Source: Quillaja saponaria
Lineage: Eukaryota; Streptophyta; Magnoliopsida; Fabales; Quillajaceae
DNA length: 64,000 nt
Reading direction: 5' to 3'
NCBI GenBank assembly: GCA_029379385.1
Contig: CM055618.1
Location: 2,986,134-3,050,133 of the forward strand
Part shown: piece after piece, positions 57,010-64,000 of the stretch
Position numbering within the stretch: position 1 is the stretch's first letter
Layout of the letters: every line of letters starts with the position of its first letter
Program-made: the position numbers and the translations under genes
Notes under the pieces: model-generated
What the model saw: the letters and a program-made list of their open reading frames with translations, nothing else
What the model was told of the DNA's origin: nothing
The model's database searches: none

Positions 57010-57240
57010 ATCTTCATGAGGCCTCCATTGCTAAAGTCAGAAAGGGTTAAGCATTTCAAAGTCAAGCCGAAGACTATAAATCAAGCATTACTTGGGAGGC
57101 ACCCCAAGTTCTTTAAGTTTTCACCTTTTGTTTTCAATTTGTATTTTTGTTTAGATTATTATTATTTTTTATTTCAAGTTTTCATGTTTTTCTTGTTGGT
57201 ACAGTAGTCAAGCATTAAAATACAATCGACATGGCTAAAG
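57010..57240 (+). pseudogene. Athila-type pol C-terminal scrap, plus strand
   Basis: Reads KSERVKHFKVKPKTINQALL then GRHPKFF. The first part resembles the KVNGxRLKHY end of Athila-type pol, and the DNA acttgggaggcaccccaagtt is the typical sequence just after that stop. It faces the minus-strand Athila DNA that follows, so the two come from different copies or an inversion. Confidence 0.55.
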
Positions 57241-57289
57241 AGGGCGAAAAACAGTACATTGGGCGCCTCAGCCCCAGGAAAACACTGTT

Positions 57290-57829
57290 GTAATGCCCTA
57301 ACGATAGCCATCAGTAATACCATGCCCTAGTAGTAGCCATCAATTGACTAGCCTTGAAATGCACTGGTTCTCCATTGGTTAGCTTTCAACTAGAGCCTGG
57401 AAAGCGCAGGGTATTGATCACTTCATCGTAGTCCACTATTGCACTGGATATGTTACATACTTATCTAGCTCCAAAATGCCAGGAATTCTATAGAAGTTGT
57501 TTATTGCATTGCTTAAGAAAGACACCATCTTCCTTCAAACCATAACTTTATTGTGATTGTGTTCCACAAGATTGGCATAAAATTCTCTTGCCAATGCAAT
57601 GATTCCAACTGAGGGCAGTGCACATAATCTAGCCCAATTTCTTGAATCGATCATGTTGGCTATGTTCCTGAAGTAGTTCTGACTAAGGTGCAGACCTCTT
57701 TGTCCCACAATTTTCTTTATTACAAGCCCATCATGAAAGCGCTTTTCTGCAGCAGCAGAGATAAACTAACTATTATCAAAGCTTGGTCTATATACGAGCA
57801 CGCTTAGTAGCATTTATGTTTGGTCCCAT
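57290..57829 (-). pseudogene. Athila-associated ORF with plant transposon-protein domain
   Basis: Start codon at 57,829: MGPNINATKRARI, a frame break, then PSFDNS, a stop, FISAAAEKRFHDGLVIKKIV, GQRGLHLSQNYFRNIANMID and RNWARLCALPSVGIIALARE with FYANLVEH. This is the pattern of the 'putative plant transposon protein' domain (Transposase_32-like in Pfam), often encoded after pol in Athila-like elements. The later part (DEVINTL, TNGEPVHFKAS) also fits. Several stops. Function unknown. Confidence 0.75.
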
Positions 57830-59097
57830 TGTCCTGAAAAATAACAACAAAATAAACTTAAACCTTAAAATACCTAGTAACAACGTCAACCGCAACCTAT
57901 TAATTAACAAAAAGTGTCTCAGCCCCACACATCATTTAAAGAAATTCTTAGGCATTTTATATCAACATCATATCATTTGCAATACTCATCAACATGTATC
58001 ATCCACCCCTCCCCTAAACCAATTTCCACTATCATAAAATTATCAAGAATATTCAAGAATTATAGGGGTAAGGGTCATGGTAAGATGATATGAATGCATA
58101 TTGCTACAATTTCATCCAACAAAACCTCAAAACCAAAAATTATGCATAGAACCCCCTAAGGAACATATCTACCCATAATCAATCAAGCATTTAAGCATAC
58201 AACACAAGAAAAAGCATTCTACCTACAAGAAAATTCGTAGAATGTAAAGAGAAAGGGAAGACCACTAACTTGTGTTGAAGTAATTCCAAATAGAGTGCAA
58301 ACTGTGATGTAGGTGAAGGGTTTTTGTGTGAGCATGATAGAAGACACTAGAATGGGGTTGGGTTGGTGGTTTGTAGCCTAAAACCTCTGATTTCATAAGA
58401 TTGAGAATTGGGGTATGATGTAAGGTAGTTATGGCTCTGAAATTTTGTTTTGAAAATAGAGATCGTGATACAGCTTTGTGGCATCAAGAAGTAGGCACTG
58501 TGGCACTAAGCCTTAGAATTTGAAATTTTTACAATATGCGAGTTCCCTCTGTGGCATGCATAACATAAAGCCACGTGCAAAGCTTTCTATCTAAGACACA
58601 GTTTTGTTTAGAACTTAAGAAGCAGTGGCCTGAGTAAAGAGGCACCACGGCTCAGTGCAATCTGTGTAAAAACAATTCATTGCTGAGCATGTGCCGTCGT
58701 GGCACTAATTAATGGACAGCCGCGGCTTGAAGCTTTCTGTCTAAAATTGGAACTTTTTTTTTCATTGGATTATAGAGCAGCGGCGTAGGTATTGTGGAGC
58801 CATGGCTCAAAGGGATTTGAGTACTTACCTAGGGTTTCCTTTTTCATGGTGCTGTGGCGAGGTGCTCACTGTGTGATTTTGCAATTTTCTGTATTTATGG
58901 TGCGGCGGCATAAAGGAATGTGGAGCCGCGGTGTCTATGCTTCCTGAGAGAGATGACATGAAGTCTAAGTGTAAATAAATTAAGAAAAAAATCAATATAC
59001 TAATTAAAATAAAGAAAAGCGTTCAAGAACTTGGGTTGCCTCCCAAGAAGTTCTTGGTTTAAAGTTCTCAGCTTTACTTTGTTATGCTCATTCGGCA
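57830..59097 (-). other. Spacer between Athila pol and downstream ORF
   Basis: No coding. 58,440-58,960 holds repeated GC-rich motifs (gccgcggct, gtggagcc, ggcactgtggcac) in AT-rich DNA. At 59,020-59,060 the minus strand carries cttgggaggcaacccaagtt, the usual post-pol hairpin of Athila elements. Confidence 0.6.
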
Positions 59098-60026
59098 TTG
59101 GTTAGAGTGATAGAGATCTTTTGACGATCAATAGGACCTCCCTAATAATGTTCGAGCCTTTACCCATTAACCTTGAATTCGTTGTTAAGTTATTTTTTGT
59201 CAGCTATTTCCATAGCTTCATAAAAAAACACTGTAGTGACTATGAATGGTCTGAACCACCTTGACTTGAATTTTTCCAAAAATAGCTTCAAACTGGAATT
59301 AAAGAGTAAAACCTTCATACCAGGCTCAAAATGATAGTCCATGATCTTCTTATCATGCCATTTTTTTGTTCATTCCTTATAAATCTTTGCATTCTCATAT
59401 GCTTGAAGCTAAAACTTATCCATCTCATTAAGTTGAAGTATCCTCTTCTCACTAGTTGCATGGAAGTCAAGATTTAACTTTTTAATGGCCCAATATGCAT
59501 TGTGCTCTAGCTCCACTAGGAGGTGGCATGCTTTCCCAAAAATTAGTCTATAAAGAGATATGCTTATAGGGTTTTATAGGCCGTACAATATGCCCACAAT
59601 GCATTATCCAATCTTTTCTTGAAGGGTATACTGTTTTCTCCAAGATTTTCTTGAATTCTCGGTTGGAAATTTCATCTTAGCCACTAGATTGTGGATGATA
59701 GAACTTTTTGAATGACTCTATATTTAGCTAAAAGGGCCTTCAAATGATTGTTGTAAAAAAGGGAACCCCCATCATTAATAATAGCGTGAGAGGTGCCAAA
59801 TTGATGTGACGATTCATGTCTTGAGGAAATTCATAATAGCCTTTGAATCATTTGTTAGCAAGGCTATTGCTTCTACCCGCTTTGAAACATAGTCCACTGC
59901 CACCAAGATATATTGATTGTTGTATGAGGATGGGAAGGGACCCATGAAGTAAATTCCCTATACATAAAAAATCTCCACTTCAAGGATATTGTTCAGGGGC
60001 ATCTCCTATCTTTAGAAGATGTTGCA
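59098..60026 (-). pseudogene. Athila-like integrase core and C-terminus
   Basis: The stop is at 59,098. Reading into it: EMPLNNILEVEIFYV, a stop, then [20 protein letters not shown], then HAIINDGGSLFYNNHLKALL (second catalytic Asp in INDGG), and NREFKKILEKTV. Near the end are EFKVNG and RLEHY. The first catalytic Asp motif (DVWGIDF) is mutated to YV-stop-GIYF. The N-terminal zinc finger lies across the inserted LTR at 61,348. Confidence 0.85.
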
Positions 60027-61347
60027 TGTTGTCAGATAAACCATGCAAGTGTATGTATCATTAATAAGTAATAAAGTGATTAGTAAAGTATTGTTCCTAC
60101 GAGGAATTATATAACAATGTTAAGTACTAAAATTGTATCAACTCTTATTTTATCCAAATGATTACATCTTTGAAATGATTAACTAAATTATCTAAACTAA
60201 TGAAATGGAAATATTTATAATGAGACGGGCTCCCTTATTTCATTTAACTTACACTTATCCTATCTTGTTCATGTTCATGGTATTAACCAAGGATTCTAAT
60301 TTAATTATAGGTATCTTTCGGAATTACTTATAATCATACCTCAATAACCAATTCACTATATGTCAATGAGAATTTAATTAAACAAGATTCATTAAGAGAA
60401 AACCTCATTTGGTTAAACATGGTCTATAGGTATATCCTATATGCAAATCAAATCCAACCATCAATGTGAATGAATTCAAACATGTATTATATCATTCAAG
60501 GCTAATTTAGATTTTCTTTGTCAAGGTTCCTCTAAATTACCACATCAATCTAATTGGAGATCAAGCAATTACAAGCATAAACTTGGAATAATACACATAA
60601 CATAAATACCAAAACTCATAAGCAATTCATAGGAAAAACAAAATCAAGCTACATATGAGTTTAATTGCAATCCTAGAATAAGGGAATTAGTTCATTCTAC
60701 ATAAATTAAGCATGGCTGGAGCTAAACAAATCATCAATATAACATAAGGAACAAAGAAAGAAAAAGGAAATGGAGAAAACTCATGAAGGCTGCCACCAAT
60801 CTTCAAGCTTCTTGCTCATCTTTCTCCTCTTGCCTCCAAAGGCTCTCAACCTTCTCTATAGCTATAGAAGAACCCCTAAATCTCGAATGCCCTCTAACCC
60901 TAACTCATATCACACTTAACCCCTCAAATCAGTATTTTGCAGCATTTTGGATGAAACATGGGGGGCAAAATATCATGTTGGCGCCTAGGCACCAAAGGCA
61001 AAGAGGTCTGGCACCTAGGCGCTAACTCCTTAGAGACTAGGCACTAGACAGATACTTAGAAAAATTCCTGGTGCAAGCTAGAAATTCGTCCCTTGTGTTT
61101 TTGGTCTTCAAACTTGACTTATTGAAGCCTTAAACCTTTAAAATGCATAAACAAAAACCAATCAAGATTGAATCTCTTATTTGGAAGCTAAATCCTAACA
61201 AAAACAATTAAAACGCAAAAACATAATACAAAACACAAAAATTTACAAGCTAAGCTAAAACTAACCAAATTACAATGTAAAGCTCAAGAACATAGCTAAA
61301 ATGAATGCGTAATGAGATATAATATAAGTACTTTTGAGAACTTATCA
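60027..61347. mobile_element. Family-C LTR inside the Athila integrase
   Basis: About 1.32 kb collinear with 47,311-48,722. It divides the integrase exactly between the zinc-finger motif CDRCQ and the core. Starts tgttgtcagataaac and ends gagaacttatca. A clean 5-bp duplication is not visible (ttgca against atgct). It carries the ggcgcctaggcacc motif cluster at 60,980-61,020. Confidence 0.78.
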
Positions 61348-61723
61348 ATGCTTATATTTTGGCACCTATCACATGTGGTAACAAAATTATAAGCATCTTT
61401 AAATAAAGAGGGCCAATAAAAACCTAATTTAAGGACTGGAAATGTTGAAGAATACTTTGAATTTCTTCCTTCAGGACACACCTTCTAAGAAACTGATCAG
61501 TACATTGCTTAAAACAAAAAAACAAAAAAGGGTCATCACATACATAATATTTAGCATTATGTAAAAACTTTTTTATTTGTTGGGAAGTCAACTTAGGAGG
61601 GAAAACTTTACTTACAATATAATTAACAAAATCAGCATACCATGGTAATTTTTGGTGTTCAACATGAAAGAATTGTTCATCCTGAAAATTTTCATTAATC
61701 AAGGTTGATAGATGGTGTCCCAC
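61348..61723 (-). pseudogene. Athila-like integrase N-terminal region
   Basis: 61,424-61,723 encodes NENFQDEQFFHV, PWYADFVNYIVSKVFPPKLT and YYVCDDPFLFF, ending CTDQFLRRCVLKEEIQSILQ. The continuation in another frame gives KLGFYWPSLFKDAYNFVTTC and DRCQNIS. The HHCC zinc finger's cysteines are present. This wording is characteristic of Athila. Confidence 0.88.
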
Positions 61724-61773
61724 TTTTTTTCTGTTCCTGTTCCTTTCCGTTCTCTAATCTCTAAGTCAAACTC

Positions 61774-62055
61774 TTATAGCAAAAGGATCCGTCTAATCAA
61801 CCAGGGTTTCGCATCCTTCATGGTAATCAAATACTTAATAGCAGAGTGGTCAATAAAAACAATAACTTTAGTTCCAATAAGATAAGAATGAAATTTATCA
61901 AAAGCAAACATTACTGCTAACAATTCTTTTTCAATGGTGGTGTAATTGAGCTGAGCTCCAGTCAATGTCTTACTAGGATAATAAATAGAGTGAAAGATCT
62001 TATCCTTACGTTGTCCTAATATTGCGCCTACTGCATAGTCACTAGCATCATACAT
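61774..62055 (-). pseudogene. Athila-like RNase H
   Basis: 93 residues: YDASDYAVGAILGQRKDKIF, LNYTTIEKELLAVMFAFDKF and FIDHSAIKYLI. The catalytic D (DAS), E (EKEL) and D (DHS) are all present. Confidence 0.9.
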
Positions 62056-62357
62056 AAGTTCAAAGAGTAGGTTCCAATTAGGAATAATAATTATAGGAGT
62101 AATAATTAGTCTCTGTTTTGCAACTAGACATGCTTCATCAAAATCAAAGGGAGTTTCTTTTTTCTAAAAGGTTACATAATGGTTTTGAAATTTTTGAAAA
62201 GTCCTTAATGAACCGCCTATAAAAGCCTGCATGCCCTATAATGCTTCTAATACCTTTTACAAAAGTAAGGTGGTAGGATTTTCTCTGTTACTTCAAACTT
62301 TGCCTTATCTACCTTTATCATGCCTTTGCTAGACATTTTATATCCTAAGACAATCCC

Positions 62358-63010
62358 TTATTGTACCATAAAATGACATTTTTCCCAATTCAATACCAAA
62401 TTGGTCTCTTCATAACGTTTAAGCTCACATTTTAAATTATGGAGACAACTATCAAAACAGTCCCTAAAAATAGAAAAATCATCCATGAACACCTCAAGAC
62501 TATGCTCTACCATGTCAGTAAAAATAGTCATCATGCATCTTTGAAAAGTAACAGGTGCATTACAAAGACTAAAAGACATCCTTCTAAAGGCGAAGGTGCC
62601 ATCGGGAAAAGTAAAAGTGATCTTTTCTTGGTCTTTCGAGGCTATTACTATATGGTTATACCCCGAATAACCATCTAAAAAACAATAAAATTGCTTACCT
62701 CTTAACTAATCAAGCATTTGATCAATAAAAGGAAGAGGAAAATGGTCTTTCCTTGTGACCTTGTTGAGCTTGCAGTTATCCATGCATACACGCCATTCGG
62801 TCACGGTCCTTGTAGGGATAAGTTCATGGCGTTAGCCACAACTGTCATCCCTTTCTTCTTTGGTACGCACTGAATTGGACTTACCCATGAGCTGTCCGAG
62901 ATGGGTACATGATGCCCACATCTAACAACTTTATCAATTCCTTCTTGACTACCTCTTTCACGATTGGATTGACCATATTTGATGTTCAATGGTAGGTTTA
63001 TGGTTTCCAT
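62358..63010 (-). pseudogene. Athila-like reverse transcriptase
   Basis: 62,801-63,010 gives PISDSSWVSPIQCVPKKKGM. 62,358-62,579 gives SFSLCNAPVTFQRCMMTIFT and the active site EVFMDDFSIF, then NLVLNWEKCHFMVQ. Between them, stops and frameshifts break the fingers and palm. Confidence 0.88.
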
Positions 63011-63129
63011 CCATCAAAATTTTATACATGCAAAACAAAGGGCTTATGCCTTAAATGTTGGCTATGGTCCATCCTAGTGCCTTCTTGTGTTCTCTTAGTA
63101 TACAAAGGAGTATCTCTTCCTACATATTA

Positions 63130-64000
63130 GTAAGAGCAGCAAAAACAATAATAGGCAAAGTAGATGATGGACTAATAAAAGCACACCTTAGATGTGGTGG
63201 TAATGACTTTAACTACAATGTAGATGGCTCTTCACTAGAGGGCTTGGAATCCGAAGGTGTAAAGGCCAAAATGTCAAGAGATTCAAACTTGAGGTTTGAT
63301 CTTGCTATGAATGGTGATGTATCTAATAATTTCATACACTTAACAAAATTTTCATCTTCTCTATTAGTACTAAAAATTATAGATGCTTCAAAAGGGTAAA
63401 TAGGATAATCTTCTAATAATACCTTTTGAGTTAATTCATTAACCACATCAATAGCCAAACATTCTTTATGGCCTAAAGGAAATTTTATAGCTTTAAAAAC
63501 ATTAAATGTTACCTCTTGGTCTTAGACTCTCATAGTAAGCTCACATTTTTGCACATCAATTAGGATTCTACCTATATCTAAGAAATGTCTTCCAGAATGA
63601 TAGGGATTTCCCTATCTTCTTCCATGTTAAGCATAATAAAATCAGCATGAAAAATCAGTTTATCAATTTTTACTGGCACTGCTATCAGCTATTTGCAATG
63701 TAACTGATGTAGGTTTAACTTCCCTAAAACCCAAATTCCAATATATAGACAAAGGCATTAATACTAACTCCTAGATCACATAAAGCCTTACCAAAAAATT
63801 AAGTATCAATAGTACAAAGGATAGTAAAACTACCTAGATCCTTTAACTTTGGTGGGAGTTTCTTTTATAGTATAGCTATTACATTCTTTAATGAGAGCAA
63901 TGGTTTCATACTCACCTAACCTCCTCTTCTTGGATAAGATGTCCTTCACGAACTTGACATAGCTCGGCATTTGATTTAAAGCTTCAACAAATGGTTTGTT
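63130..64000 (-). pseudogene. Athila-like gag end and protease
   Basis: From the window edge the minus strand reads NKPFVEALNQMPSYVKFVKD and ILSKKRRLGEYETIALIKEC (gag end). After broken frames come EEDREIPIILEDIS (protease region; family form IPIILGRPFL), then DQEVTFNVFKAIKFPLGHKE and 63,213-63,458 AIDVVNELTQKVLLEDYPIY. The DTG/DSG protease motif is not recognisable. The rest of gag lies outside the window. Confidence 0.8.

Noticed and set aside
63055..63399. 114-codon plus-strand open frame
   Set aside because: Antisense of the Athila gag-pol region, which has clear matches on the minus strand.
1..64000. A novel operon-like or defence system
   Set aside because: Every multi-gene cluster seen resolves to gag-pol order of LTR retrotransposons. 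The only host gene is the At2g02148-like one.

Overview
The window reads as nuclear DNA of a dicot-like flowering plant. It is AT-rich, has spliced genes with GT-AG introns, and is dominated by nested LTR retrotransposons of the Ty1/Copia and Ty3/Gypsy types, with hAT-like DNA elements and a LINE scrap. I see only one ordinary host gene and cannot name the species.

Layout. (1) 1-10,134: an old plus-strand Copia element (Copia-1). Its left LTR holds a 2.77-kb solo LTR (74-2,843, duplication ataag), and its right LTR holds a complete but decayed minus-strand short-LTR Copia (Copia-2, 5,835-9,777, duplication aagaa). (2) 10,135-12,389: AT-rich upstream DNA ending in a CT-rich leader. (3) 12,390-27,447: the host gene, eight coding exons and 433 residues, recognisable as the plant-conserved uncharacterised family of Arabidopsis At2g02148, with a Q/H-rich segment and a C-terminal CX2C-X11-CX2C zinc ribbon. 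Intron 6 is about 9 kb because it holds a pol-less LTR-element remnant, a 759-bp hAT element (17,993-18,751, 8-bp duplication) and an antisense Copia (Copia-3, 19,730-24,358, duplication gacac). (4) 28,440-31,747: a LINE endonuclease fragment, then a non-coding minus-strand LTR element with five tandem hairpin units. (5) 31,748-42,318: chromovirus-like Gypsy-A on the minus strand. Its gag is split by a solo LTR of its own family in the opposite orientation (37,875-40,606, duplication atcag). (6) 42,319-52,876: Gypsy-B and a second copy of the same family (B'), both truncated, with a hAT-like element and a 1.4-kb solo LTR (47,311-48,722, duplication tttcc) nested in the Gypsy-B LTR. (7) 52,877-57,006: non-coding repeat DNA with several tandem arrays, including three identical 30-bp units. 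(8) 57,010-64,000: Athila-like Gypsy DNA on the minus strand, running off the window, with its integrase split by a second copy of the 1.4-kb LTR family.

Apart from the At2g02148-like gene, nothing here forms a working pathway. The coding signals are transposon proteins in varying decay. Nested insertions with intact target-site duplications give a relative order of events. I found no RNA gene, CRISPR array or defence-type operon, and no convincing new biological system. The observations I rate highest are the covarying hairpin array at 30.4-30.7 kb, the inverted same-family solo LTR inside Gypsy-A, the gag-less Copia-2 reading frame, and the exact 3 x 30-bp repeat at 56.46 kb.
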